64,000 nucleotides of DNA from Aquibacillus rhizosphaerae (GTDB lineage: Bacteria; Bacillota; Bacilli; Bacillales; Amphibacillaceae): contig NZ_JASTZU010000037.1 in the NCBI RefSeq assembly GCF_030282825.1, forward strand, positions 142,395-206,394. Reading direction: 5' to 3'. Under the pieces are notes generated by a model. It did not search any database and was not told the origin of the DNA. It saw nothing but the letters and a program-made list of their open reading frames with translations. The position numbers and the translations under genes were made by a program. Shown here piece by piece: positions 49,683-58,770 of this stretch (its first letter is position 1; the number at the start of each line of letters is the position of its first letter).

Positions 49683-50795
49683 CTAATTGAATTCTACATT
49701 GCCACTTTCCGATACATGCTCTACGTTATACCATTTTTCTCCTACATTAGAATAACGCGTATTTACCATTGTCACTTTACTCGTTTGGCTATCCGTACGG
49801 AAAATTGCCTCGTTCATATTGGTAATGACAGAGCCTTCAATATAAACCTCTGTATGAAAAGTAGAACCACCTACTTGGCGAATCATTTTCCCAGCATCTC
49901 TCGCTGTAAAGTTTATAATATCTAATTTTGCAGGTGCATTGATTTGAAACATTTTATCACTACCATGTTGAGCAGAACCGCCACGAATGACAACATGTCC
50001 TTCTTCCTTAATCGTCATGGCGTCCTCACCAATATCTTCCCAAACTACATTTTCTATTAGAGCGTCACCATAAGCATGTACCCCATCAGCAGCTGGAGCA
50101 CCTAAGACTACGTTTTTCAATGTCGCTCCATCTTGTAATCGGAAGACTGACTTTTGATTTTCTTTCTGACTTCCATCTCCAACCGTTTCAGGATTTGCGA
50201 CATATCTATTTCCCGCACCGTCAAATACTTCCCCCGCTTCTACTACGATTGTACTATTCACAACAATAGTTTCTTTTGGTTTTACTTCAACAAGCTTCCA
50301 TTGTTGATTTGCTCCACCTAAATCATCATATTGTACAACATTTGCACCGTTTTCCTTAGACCATTCGTGGACTTCTAGTGCTTTGTTGCTAAAACGATTA
50401 ATAATTTTAACGTAACCATTACCTACATCAACAATTTTCCATTGTTGACTTTCTCCATTCCAGTCTGTCCATTGTGCAACATTCGCACCGTTATCATTAT
50501 TCCAGTTAGTTACTTCCATAGCCTTCCCGCTGAATGCGTTTACAAATTTGTGATAGCCTTGACCTACATCAATGACACTCCATTTTTGGCTTGTGCCACC
50601 CCAATCATCATATTGGGCAATGTTCCCGCCATTTTCAGTTGACCAATCATAAACCTCTAACGCTTTCCCACTATCACGGTTCACAAGCTTGTACTTTTTA
50701 GTAGAATCATAGCTTGCCGCATATACAGGATTCGCTACTGCAAGCATTGAAAGTAATAGACCTAAAACAACAAATACTGAAACAATTTTCTTCAT
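49683..50795 (-). CDS. Secreted pectate lyase (PL3) with N-terminal ricin-type lectin domain
   Basis: 370-residue secreted enzyme cleaving polygalacturonate by beta-elimination. Signal peptide (1-26, NPVYA-AS cut), a ricin-type beta-trefoil with three QxW repeats (QKW, QQW, QQW; about 30-175), then a PL3 parallel beta-helix (VGDGSQKENQKSVFRLQDG, APAADGVHAYGDALIENV, WEDIGEDAMTIK). ATG 50795 follows GAGAGGG. The lectin part probably binds plant glycans. Lone gene, no pectin-use neighbours. Confidence 0.9.
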   Translation of the reverse strand: MKKIVSVFVVLGLLLSMLAVANPVYAASYDSTKKYKLVNRDSGKALEVYDWSTENGGNIAQYDDWGGTSQKWSVIDVGQGYHKFVNAFSGKAMEVTNWNNDNGANVAQWTDWNGESQQWKIVDVGNGYVKIINRFSNKALEVHEWSKENGANVVQYDDLGGANQQWKLVEVKPKETIVVNSTIVVEAGEVFDGAGNRYVANPETVGDGSQKENQKSVFRLQDGATLKNVVLGAPAADGVHAYGDALIENVVWEDIGEDAMTIKEEGHVVIRGGSAQHGSDKMFQINAPAKLDIINFTARDAGKMIRQVGGSTFHTEVYIEGSVITNMNEAIFRTDSQTSKVTMVNTRYSNVGEKWYNVEHVSESGNVEFN

Positions 50796-51126
50796 TTTCT
50801 CATCCCTCTCCAAATAAGTTGTAAACTCTACCGGCCAGTTTAGAGTACAGATTTATCATATAATATTTATGGTAATTATTGGGTACTGTAATGGAAATAT
50901 TATATAATCATAATATTCTGAAATATTATCAGCAAAATAACAGACCATACCTTTTCTATCGACATGTTTTGCTGACATGACTAATACCAGATTAATCCCT
51001 TATAAGGATACACACTATTAATATATAAAACTTCCTTAATCTCATTATTATCTGTTTGAACTCTATCACCTGAGCATTTATATGTTCCAACAATACACAA
51101 GCTTACTCACCACAACAAAATAAAAA

Positions 51127-51155
51127 CCCCCTGCTTCTAGTTACAAGCAGAGGGT
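51127..51155 (-). terminator. Terminator downstream of glmS
   Basis: ACCCTCTGCTTG/GAAGCAGGGGG stem on the minus strand with T5 tail. No gene seen in 50796-51126. Confidence 0.85.
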
Positions 51156-51177
51156 GAAAAAACATTTGGTTTTAGAT

Positions 51178-51258
51178 TTACACTTTTACCTGTGTTTTCA
51201 TGTCAAACAAACTTTGTTTAATTAATAATTCAGTATAGGGATTCTTAACTTTTTTCAT
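51178..51258 (-). CDS. Possible 26-residue micro-ORF after glmS
   Basis: ATG to TAA with GGGACAGG about 12 nt upstream, between the glmS stop and its terminator. Basic, helical composition (NPYTELLIKQSLFDMK). No family recalled. Confidence 0.3.
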   Translation of the reverse strand: MKKVKNPYTELLIKQSLFDMKTQVKV

Positions 51259-51289
51259 GTTACACAAAGTTCCTGTCCCTATTGCCTCA

Positions 51290-53092
51290 TTATTCTACTG
51301 TTACGCTTTTTGCTAAATTTCGTGGTTTATCAACGTCACAATCACGGTGTAGCGCTGCATAGTATGCTAGCAATTGCATAGGCACTACACTTGCTAGTGG
51401 TGTCAATAACTCGTGTACATGTGGTATAACAAATGTGTCTGTATCTTGTTCCAAACCTTCAATACTTATTATACAAGTTTTTGCTCCACGCGCCTCTACT
51501 TCTTGCACATTGCCACGGATAGAGTAATTTACATTTTTCTGAGTAGAAAGTGCAATAACTGGTGTACCCTCTTCAATTAATGCAATCGTACCATGTTTCA
51601 ATTCGCCACCAGCGAAACCTTCCGCCTGGATATAAGAAATTTCTTTTAATTTTAAGGATGCTTCTTGAACAACAAAATAATCCATACCGCGCCCAATATA
51701 GAAAGCATTGCGCGTTTCTGTAAAGAAATCCGCCGCAATCTTCTCAAAAGTTTCCTTTTGATCAGTTAGTGATTCCATTACGCTTGCAACAATACCAAGC
51801 TCCTGTAATGGATCAAATTCCAAATTAATGCCTTTTGCTTGTGCAGTATCTACAGCTAAAATGACTAATACAGCGATTTGAGCTGTATATGCTTTCGTAG
51901 AAGCAACAGCTATTTCTGGCCCAGCATGTAGATGTAACGTATAATTTGCCTCACGAGAAAGGGTGGAACCCGGAACGTTTGTAATCGTAAGTGACGGGTG
52001 TCCTAATTCTTTAATTCTTACTAATACGGAACGACTATCTGCTGTCTCACCACTTTGAGAAATAAACACAAATAATGGTTTTTCAGAAAGTAATGGCATG
52101 TTGTAAGAGAACTCACTAGCGATATGAACTTCGACAGGGACATTCGCTAATTTCTCAATAAATTGTTTGCCAACAAGACCAGCATGATAACTTGTTCCAG
52201 CAGCGATGATATATACACGGTCAGAATCAAGCATTGCTTTCCTTACTTCAGGATCCAATTTAATATTATCATGGTCATCCTGATACTCCTGAATAATTTT
52301 ACGAATAACAGGAGGCTGCTCATCTATCTCTTTAAGCATAAAGTGTGGATACGTACCTTTTTCAATATCTGTTGCATCAATCTCAGCAATATATGGCTCG
52401 CGTTCAATCGCTACGCCGTCTAATTTTTGAATTTCTGCATAATCACGATTTACAATGACAATCTCTTTATCATGGATTTCCAAATAGCGATCGGTTTCTT
52501 TTAATGTTGCCATTGCATCACTTGCTACTAAATTAAAATCCTCACCAAGACCTACGAGTAATGGACTTTTATTTTTTGCAACAAAAATAGTATCTTGATC
52601 TTCAGCATCAATAAGACCAATTGCGTAAGAGCCTTTTAATAAAGCTACTGTTTGACGAAAAGCTTCAGCAGTATCATTATATTTCTGATGTAAGACTTCA
52701 ATCAGTTGTACTATGATTTCTGTATCTGTTTCACTTTTTAAAGATACATCGTTTAAATACGCATCGCGTAATTCATAAAAATTCTCAATAACCCCGTTAT
52801 GAACAATTGTGAATCGACCAGACGCGCTCTGATGAGGGTGGGCATTGTCTTCACTCGGTGCCCCGTGTGTCGCCCAGCGGGTATGGCCTATTCCCATTGT
52901 TGCTTGAACGTTGTTATCAACTCTTTCACGAAGAGCTGCAATACGGCCTTTCACTTTGAACAGGTTTATTCCATCTTTATTTAATGTCGCAATTCCTGCA
53001 GAGTCATAGCCTCTGTATTCCAGTTTCTCTAACCCGTTCAATAAAACTTCCTTTGTATCGTTATAACCTATATATCCTACAATTCCACACAT
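51290..53092 (-). CDS. glmS: Glutamine-fructose-6-phosphate aminotransferase
   Basis: 600-residue enzyme making glucosamine 6-phosphate from fructose 6-phosphate and glutamine, the entry step of wall amino sugar synthesis. N-terminal glutaminase with catalytic Cys after Met (MCGIVGYIG), then two SIS domains ([21 protein letters not shown], and the C-terminal [11 protein letters not shown]). Strong AAGGAGG. Controlled by the glmS ribozyme in its leader. Separated from glmM by a four-gene opposite-strand insertion. Confidence 0.98.
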   Translation of the reverse strand: MCGIVGYIGYNDTKEVLLNGLEKLEYRGYDSAGIATLNKDGINLFKVKGRIAALRERVDNNVQATMGIGHTRWATHGAPSEDNAHPHQSASGRFTIVHNGVIENFYELRDAYLNDVSLKSETDTEIIVQLIEVLHQKYNDTAEAFRQTVALLKGSYAIGLIDAEDQDTIFVAKNKSPLLVGLGEDFNLVASDAMATLKETDRYLEIHDKEIVIVNRDYAEIQKLDGVAIEREPYIAEIDATDIEKGTYPHFMLKEIDEQPPVIRKIIQEYQDDHDNIKLDPEVRKAMLDSDRVYIIAAGTSYHAGLVGKQFIEKLANVPVEVHIASEFSYNMPLLSEKPLFVFISQSGETADSRSVLVRIKELGHPSLTITNVPGSTLSREANYTLHLHAGPEIAVASTKAYTAQIAVLVILAVDTAQAKGINLEFDPLQELGIVASVMESLTDQKETFEKIAADFFTETRNAFYIGRGMDYFVVQEASLKLKEISYIQAEGFAGGELKHGTIALIEEGTPVIALSTQKNVNYSIRGNVQEVEARGAKTCIISIEGLEQDTDTFVIPHVHELLTPLASVVPMQLLAYYAALHRDCDVDKPRNLAKSVTVE

Positions 53093-53203
53093 ATCGTTGT
53101 TTCCTCCTTAGATTAAAGGGACAAACAAACGACCTAGATTATTCTATAAATTATCGGGGCGTTTATCTGCCCCTTTCTCGGGTTGTGTACATCTTATTAT
53201 TAT

Positions 53204-53350
53204 TCTTGTGCAAAGAGTCACCTCTTTGTTTTCGAATAAAAACATATCGGTTGAGATGTGTGCAACCGGGAGGTATCCGCCGAAATTTCTCGATAATCCT
53301 CCTCCTCGTCAACTAGTTCCCTACGTTCGGGAAAATAGTCCAGGCGCTTA
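53204..53350 (-). ncRNA. glmS ribozyme: glmS ribozyme/riboswitch
   Basis: Self-cleaving RNA activated by glucosamine 6-phosphate. Conserved core seen on the minus strand: cleavage A/GCGCC at 53348/53347, GTTGACGAGGAGGAGG, TTATCGAGA, TTTCGGCGGA, CCTCCCGG, and the P4 hairpin AAAGAGGTGACTCTTT. Accumulated product triggers cleavage and mRNA decay, lowering GlmS. Confidence 0.96.
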
Positions 53351-53367
53351 TATTTCTTTCTTAACAT
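53218..53367 (-). CDS. Leader ORF reading through the glmS ribozyme
   Basis: 49 codons from ATG 53367 to TGA, preceded by an excellent AAAGGAGG 5 nt upstream. Starts MLRKKYKRLDYF; the ribozyme cleavage site falls in codon 7. The peptide is probably constrained by RNA structure, so its coding value is doubtful, but the start signal is strong. Confidence 0.35.
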   Translation of the reverse strand: MLRKKYKRLDYFPERRELVDEEEDYREISADTSRLHTSQPICFYSKTKR

Positions 53368-53655
53368 CGTTCCTCCTTTCAATCCCATAAAATAAGATCC
53401 GTGCCCTCTTGGTTTTCCCAAGAAAAAAATATTTAAACAAATTTAGACAGGAACTTATTTCATTTTACTTGAGAATTAAGTTTCAAGCAATCTTTTTATT
53501 GTTAATAATATAACAATAAATGGAACGTATTGCGTTCTCACACTATAAAATATGCACCCTCTTCCTAGATGTGCTAAAATTCCATTTGATTTTTTTCTCG
53601 TTTACCGTTCTAATAGTGTATATTACTTTAAAAATATCTATACGAGGTGTTTTAC

Positions 53656-54342
53656 TTGAAGCTACTCATAATTGAAGATGATAAGCGCTTATCATCAACT
53701 ATTAAAGAAACAACAGAAGCAAAGTTTGAAATTAGTCAAGCTTTTGATGGTGATGAAGGATTATATTTAGCAGAACAAAATATATTCGATGTCATTATAT
53801 TAGATATCATGCTCCCTCATATGAACGGATATGAACTACTAAAGAAACTAAGGGACAAGAAAATAAACGTACCTGTACTTATCTTAACAGCAAAGGACAG
53901 CATTGATGATAAGATACATGGATTCAAGGTTGGTGCTGATGACTACCTTGTTAAGCCGTTTCACAGAGAAGAGCTTATATTAAGGTTGGAAGCAATTGTT
54001 CGACGTTCGGTCGGTGAATTTAACGATAATATAGTGACATTTAAAGAGTTAAAACTTAATGTTAAAAGTAAAAGTGCTACAATCAATAGTGAAGTGATTG
54101 TTTTAAATGGTAAACAATTTGATTTATTAGAGTACTTAATCAATAACAAGAACATAATTCTCACAAAAGAACAAATATTCGACCGTATTTGGGGCTTTGA
54201 ATCAGATACGTCAAACACCGTCGTTGAAGTGTACGCCAGCCATATAAGAAAAAAACTTAAAAGTGTTGGTTATGATATATATTTGAAAACATTTCGTGGC
54301 CTTGGGTATATGCTTACCGATGCTGGTGAGAACGATGCGTAA
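53656..54342 (+). CDS. OmpR/PhoB-family response regulator
   Basis: About 228 residues: receiver domain with phospho-Asp in VIILDIMLPHMNGY and Lys in DDYLVKPFHREEL, then a winged helix (about 130-225) ending LKTFRGLGYML. TTG 53656 follows CGAGGTG by 6 nt. Overlaps the kinase gene by 8 nt. Probably controls the VTC and DUF4956 genes downstream, whose promoter has a direct repeat. Confidence 0.92.
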   Translation: MKLLIIEDDKRLSSTIKETTEAKFEISQAFDGDEGLYLAEQNIFDVIILDIMLPHMNGYELLKKLRDKKINVPVLILTAKDSIDDKIHGFKVGADDYLVKPFHREELILRLEAIVRRSVGEFNDNIVTFKELKLNVKSKSATINSEVIVLNGKQFDLLEYLINNKNIILTKEQIFDRIWGFESDTSNTVVEVYASHIRKKLKSVGYDIYLKTFRGLGYMLTDAGENDA

Positions 54343-55621
54343 GAATAAGATAATTCGTAAACAACAATTAAGATACATGCTATTTAACTTTGTTGCATTC
54401 AGTATTATTTTTAGTCTTTTTGGTATTATTATTTTTACTAGTATTCAGCGTTCGTTATATTCCCAACCTGATGAAGAGTTACAAGCATACCAAAATGTTA
54501 TCAATGACCAACGCGGACCAATGGATGGAAACTTTTCAGGACGAGATCAACGTGATGGTCCACCATTGGATGACCGTCCTGCTTTACCTAGTCCAAGGGT
54601 CATTGAAATCCACTGGAATGAAGACGGGGAGATTATCAATCAAGAGCAATTAGGTACGATGCTCTATGAAAATTATTTAACAGATTTGCAACTGGATACT
54701 AATCAACTTGGTTCAATTACCAATTTAAATCTTAATAACACTTATAATTTTCGTTCGTTAACGATTGCAGATGATGGTTCTACTGGTGCATACGCACAGT
54801 TACTCATTAACGTTGATGCAGAACAAAACATGCTGGAGCGCTTTGAAATGCTATTAATTGTTTGCTCCGTTATTTTTGTATTTCTATCAATCATGGCAAG
54901 TTATATACTTTCTAAAAAAACAATGCAGCCAATCATTAACTCCTGGAATAAACAAGTTGAATTTGTTGAAAATGCCTCACATGAACTGAGAACGCCGCTG
55001 ACAATTATTAAAAATAAACTAGAACTATTACTTACTACTCCTAATGCAAAAATTATGGAAAAATTTGAGAATATAGCATTAACCTTATCTGAGACAAATC
55101 GTCTTTCTAAGCTAACAGCAGATTTGTTAACACTTGCAAGAGCTGATTCTGAGACTCAACTCGAAAAAGAAATAATTAATTTTGATGAATTTATACATGA
55201 AGTATGTGACCCTTATAAAGAAATAGCTCAATATCAACAAAAGCATGTCTGGTTTCAATTAGAATGTTTCCAAACTTTAGAGGTTGATAAAGAGCGAATC
55301 CATCAGCTTTTAGTCATATTGTTAGATAATGCTCTCAAATACACGACGGAAAATAACAGTATTGGAATAAAAACATCTTTTAAAGACAATAAGGCTATTC
55401 TCGAAATCAGTGATACAGGAATTGGAATTAGTAAAGAAGGATTAGACCATATATTTGAACGGTTCTATAGGGAAGACAAAGCACGATCTAGAGAAAACGG
55501 AGGTATGGGGTTAGGTCTCTCGATTGCACAATGGATTGTAACAAGTCACCATGGGACAATTTCAGCCTATCAAAATCAGCCAAAAGGAACAATCTTAAAA
55601 ATAAAATTACCAATAGGATGA
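54335..55621 (+). CDS. Membrane sensor histidine kinase
   Basis: 428 residues: TM1 (about 13-38), an extracytoplasmic region with a Pro/Asp/Arg-rich stretch (RDQRDGPPLDDRPALPSP) up to about 175, TM2, then HisKA with NASHELRTPLTII, and HATPase (LLDNALKYT, DTGIGIS, GMGLGLSIAQWI). No clear HAMP. ATG 54335 overlaps the regulator stop. Signal unknown. Confidence 0.92.
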   Translation: MRKNKIIRKQQLRYMLFNFVAFSIIFSLFGIIIFTSIQRSLYSQPDEELQAYQNVINDQRGPMDGNFSGRDQRDGPPLDDRPALPSPRVIEIHWNEDGEIINQEQLGTMLYENYLTDLQLDTNQLGSITNLNLNNTYNFRSLTIADDGSTGAYAQLLINVDAEQNMLERFEMLLIVCSVIFVFLSIMASYILSKKTMQPIINSWNKQVEFVENASHELRTPLTIIKNKLELLLTTPNAKIMEKFENIALTLSETNRLSKLTADLLTLARADSETQLEKEIINFDEFIHEVCDPYKEIAQYQQKHVWFQLECFQTLEVDKERIHQLLVILLDNALKYTTENNSIGIKTSFKDNKAILEISDTGIGISKEGLDHIFERFYREDKARSRENGGMGLGLSIAQWIVTSHHGTISAYQNQPKGTILKIKLPIG

Positions 55622-55629
55622 GTCATGTT

Positions 55630-55668
55630 AAAACTACCAGGATGCTAAACAACATCCAGTAGTTTTTT
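55630..55668 (+). terminator. Terminator of the two-component genes
   Basis: AAAACTAC-AGGATG/CATCC-GTAGTTTT stem with T-run. Confidence 0.8.
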
Positions 55669-55678
55669 CTTTTTTAAT

Positions 55679-55710
55679 TTTAAGGTTAGTTTAAGGTCCA
55701 TACATATAAT
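55679..55710 (+). promoter_or_regulatory. Activator-type promoter of the VTC gene
   Basis: Direct repeats TTTAAGGTT (55679) and TTTAAGGTC (55690), 11-bp period, then TATAAT at 55705-55710 with no -35 hexamer at the right place. This layout suits an OmpR-type activator, most likely the adjacent regulator. Confidence 0.65.
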
Positions 55711-55758
55711 TAGGTTTAGACATACAAACACACAAATACGAAAGGAGCCACCCCACCT

Positions 55759-56460
55759 ATGTTTAAAAAGAGAAAAGAAAGTCCTAAAGGCAGAAGAGAA
55801 CTAAAACATGCAATTACGAAATTAGACTGTTTTCTGTTAAGAAATAACCTTCGCCACATAATGGATATTGATCCTCATACAAATAGCGATGGAAAATACT
55901 TAATAAGAAGTGTTTATTTCGATAATAGTGAAAATAAAGTATTAACGGAAAAAAAAGAGGGACATTTTAATCGTGACAAATTTCATGTCAGATTATATAA
56001 CCATCAAACATACTATATTAATTTAGAAAAGAAAAGTAAACGCAATAATGCTACATTCAAGGATAAATGTCGAATGACTCCAGCAGAATATGAAAGAATT
56101 AAGATTGGCGACATTGATTGGATGGAAGATGATCAAAGAAAGCTTATTCGCGATTTATATACTCAAATGGTTGTTTTTCAATTAAAGCCTATTACAGTAG
56201 TGGACTATGAGCGTGAAGTTTTTATTTACCCATACGGTAATGTTCGAATTACCTTTGATAGTTCCATTAAGACAAGTTTTCGAAACAATGATTTACTTAA
56301 TCCGGATTTAGCAATGGTAGAAGCTTTAGAACCAGACATTGTAATACTTGAAGTGAAATACGATGAGTACATTCCAGATACAATTAAAAGATTACTTCGA
56401 GTTAGCGATCGTAGGTTAGGAACCTATTCAAAATACCACCTTAGTAGAATGTACGGTTAA
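55759..56460 (+). CDS. VTC-domain (polyphosphate polymerase-like) protein
   Basis: 233-residue soluble tunnel-fold protein of the VTC family. Conserved basic and acidic tunnel residues seen: RHIMDID, YLIRSVYFDN, KFHVRLYNH, NLEKKSKRN, VDYEREVF, VRITFDSSI, ILEVKYDEYIPD. Yeast Vtc4 makes polyphosphate; bacterial members are rarely tested. AAAGGAG before ATG. Followed by DUF4956, a recurring pair in Firmicutes, often with CotH kinases, which are absent here. Confidence 0.9.
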   Translation: MFKKRKESPKGRRELKHAITKLDCFLLRNNLRHIMDIDPHTNSDGKYLIRSVYFDNSENKVLTEKKEGHFNRDKFHVRLYNHQTYYINLEKKSKRNNATFKDKCRMTPAEYERIKIGDIDWMEDDQRKLIRDLYTQMVVFQLKPITVVDYEREVFIYPYGNVRITFDSSIKTSFRNNDLLNPDLAMVEALEPDIVILEVKYDEYIPDTIKRLLRVSDRRLGTYSKYHLSRMYG

Positions 56461-56554
56461 ACAAAAGGCCCTAAAACATTCATTGACTTATTTTCTATAA
56501 GTAAACAATATAACTTAAGCAACTATACTTTAAACACTTCTGGAGGAAAAATTT

Positions 56555-57241
56555 ATGGATAACCTTACAACTTTCACTGATATTTTTAAATCAAGTTTTA
56601 TTGAAAAAACAACTAGCTTTTCTTTAATCGACTCTTTAATAGGACTAGTAGTTGCCTTTGCCATTGGACTTTTTATTTACTTCGTATATAAAAAGACATT
56701 TTCAGGTGTCGTTTATTCACATAGTTTTAACGTCTCATTGATTATCATGTCGATGGCAACTGCTCTAATCATTATGGGTATTTCATCTAATGTTCTCTTA
56801 TCACTTGGTATGGTAGGTGCCTTGTCTATCGTTCGCTTTCGAACACCGATTAAAGATCCAATGGATTTAGTATATCTTTTCTGGACAATCGTATCGGGGA
56901 TTCTTGCAGGGGCGGGTTTTATTCCACTGGTTATATTGGGCTCTATTCTAATAGGGGCGGTAATGATCTTTTTCGTCAATCGAATCTCTGCGGAAAACCC
57001 TTACTTATTAGTTATTAAATATAACGATGTAGCGATCGAAAAGTCTTTAGATCACATCATAACGCAAAATTCTAGCAAACATGTCGTAAAATCAAAATCC
57101 TCTATGCCTAACAATGACTTTGAAGTCACTTATGAAATTAGAGTGAAGGATCAAAACACACAGTTCATCAACAGTATCTCTGAAATAGATAAAGTGAAAT
57201 CAGCAATAATGTTGAGTTATGACGGTAATTTCACTGCTTAA
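56555..57241 (+). CDS. DUF4956 membrane protein
   Basis: 228 residues: about four TM segments (25-45, 62-80, 82-95, 108-145), the family core LSLGMVGALSIVRFRTPIKD and a soluble C-terminal domain (145-228). Function unknown; linked by genome context to VTC proteins and probably a membrane partner of polyphosphate synthesis or export. TGGAGG ribosome site; 94 nt after the VTC gene. Confidence 0.9.
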   Translation: MDNLTTFTDIFKSSFIEKTTSFSLIDSLIGLVVAFAIGLFIYFVYKKTFSGVVYSHSFNVSLIIMSMATALIIMGISSNVLLSLGMVGALSIVRFRTPIKDPMDLVYLFWTIVSGILAGAGFIPLVILGSILIGAVMIFFVNRISAENPYLLVIKYNDVAIEKSLDHIITQNSSKHVVKSKSSMPNNDFEVTYEIRVKDQNTQFINSISEIDKVKSAIMLSYDGNFTA

Positions 57242-57251
57242 GGTAATCCAA

Positions 57252-57292
57252 AAAAGCGCTAATATCTCATCTTTAGAGAAATTAGCGCTTTC
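57252..57292. terminator. Bidirectional terminator (DUF4956 / glmM)
   Basis: AAAGCGCTAAT/ATTAGCGCTTT stem between converging genes. Confidence 0.85.
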
Positions 57293-57295
57293 CAT

Positions 57296-58645
57296 CTATT
57301 GTTTCATTCCAAGTAGTTCGTTAATAACATTTGCTACTTCATCAACATACTGATTACACTCTTCAATAGTAGGTGCTTCAACCATCACCCGAACTAATGG
57401 TTCTGTCCCCGATGGACGAACGAGAACACGACCTTGGTCTCCCATCTCTGTCTCAACCTTATCGATTACCTCTTGAATTCTAGGGTGAACCAACGCTTCA
57501 TTCTTATCAATAACACGAATGTTTTTTAATACTTGAGGAAACTTTTCCATTTCTGCAGCTAATTCAGATAACGGTTTCCCTGTTTCTTTGACTACATTTA
57601 CTAGTTGGAGTGCAGTGAGCATACCATCACCCGTTGTAATGTAATCTAAAAATATGATATGACCCGATTGTTCTCCACCAAGGTTATAGCCACCCTTACG
57701 CATTTCTTCCATAACGTAACGATCGCCTACAGATGTTTTGTCACTTTTCATACCATTACTTTCTAAAGCTTTATAAAATCCAATATTACTCATAATGGTT
57801 GATACAACCGTAGAATGACGTAATAATCCTTTACCGTTCAAATATTTGGCACAAATGAACATTATTTGATCACCGTCAATAATATTTCCTTTTTCATCCA
57901 CAGCTATTAAACGGTCCCCATCGCCATCAAAGGCTAACCCGATGTCAGCTTTTTTTTCTAACACAAGAGCTTGTAATGTTTCTGGATGAGTGGAACCAAC
58001 CCCATCATTTATATTCAAGCCATCTGGAGAAGAACCGATTGTAGAAATATCGGCTTCTAAATCAGCGAACAAATGGGGCGCTAATGATGATGCTGAACCA
58101 TGTGCACAATCTAATGCGATGTGTAGACCATCAAATTCAGAATCAACCGATTGCTTGAGATATTGTATGTACTTCTGACCACCTTCAAAATAATCATTAA
58201 TCTGGCCTATATGCTCTCCTACAGGACGAGGGAGTGTGTCCTCTTCTTGATCTATTAATGCTTCTATTTCATTTTCCTGAGCATCCGTTAACTTAAATCC
58301 ATCTGGTCCAAAAAACTTAATTCCATTATCCTCGACTGGATTGTGTGATGCAGAAATCATTACACCTGCTTCTGCGCTCATTGCTTTAGTTAAAAAAGCA
58401 ACACCTGGGGTAGAGATGACACCAAGACGCATCACCTCTGCACCAATGGACAATAAACCCGCTGCAAGTGCGCCTTCTAACATGCTACCAGATATACGCG
58501 TATCTCGACCAATTAATATTTTAGGTCTAACAGTTTCTTTTGTTAATACGTATCCTCCGAACCGACCCAGTTTGAATGCTAACTCAGGGGTTAAATCTTT
58601 ATTTGCAATACCTCTGACGCCGTCCGTTCCGAAATATTTTCCCAT
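57296..58645 (-). CDS. glmM: Phosphoglucosamine mutase
   Basis: 449-residue alpha-D-phosphohexomutase turning glucosamine 6-phosphate into 1-phosphate for UDP-GlcNAc. Active-site Ser100 in [12 protein letters not shown], metal loop [11 protein letters not shown], sugar loop GGEQSGH, phosphate site [21 protein letters not shown] before ATG. Last gene of cdaA-cdaR-glmM; glmS normally follows but is displaced by about 4.2 kb here. Confidence 0.98.
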   Translation of the reverse strand: MGKYFGTDGVRGIANKDLTPELAFKLGRFGGYVLTKETVRPKILIGRDTRISGSMLEGALAAGLLSIGAEVMRLGVISTPGVAFLTKAMSAEAGVMISASHNPVEDNGIKFFGPDGFKLTDAQENEIEALIDQEEDTLPRPVGEHIGQINDYFEGGQKYIQYLKQSVDSEFDGLHIALDCAHGSASSLAPHLFADLEADISTIGSSPDGLNINDGVGSTHPETLQALVLEKKADIGLAFDGDGDRLIAVDEKGNIIDGDQIMFICAKYLNGKGLLRHSTVVSTIMSNIGFYKALESNGMKSDKTSVGDRYVMEEMRKGGYNLGGEQSGHIIFLDYITTGDGMLTALQLVNVVKETGKPLSELAAEMEKFPQVLKNIRVIDKNEALVHPRIQEVIDKVETEMGDQGRVLVRPSGTEPLVRVMVEAPTIEECNQYVDEVANVINELLGMKQ

Positions 58646-58770
58646 GATGTACCTCTCCTTTTCTTTCCTAATAGAAAAAACTATCGGTTTTTAGCCATCC
58701 TTTATGACAATAAAAGCGCTATGACTTTAGTATTATTTCCACATTATTTACTATATGACTTAGTTAAATG

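Noticed and set aside
53218..53421. 67-residue form of the ribozyme leader ORF
   Set aside because: The upstream ATG has no ribosome site; only the shorter form from 53367 has one.
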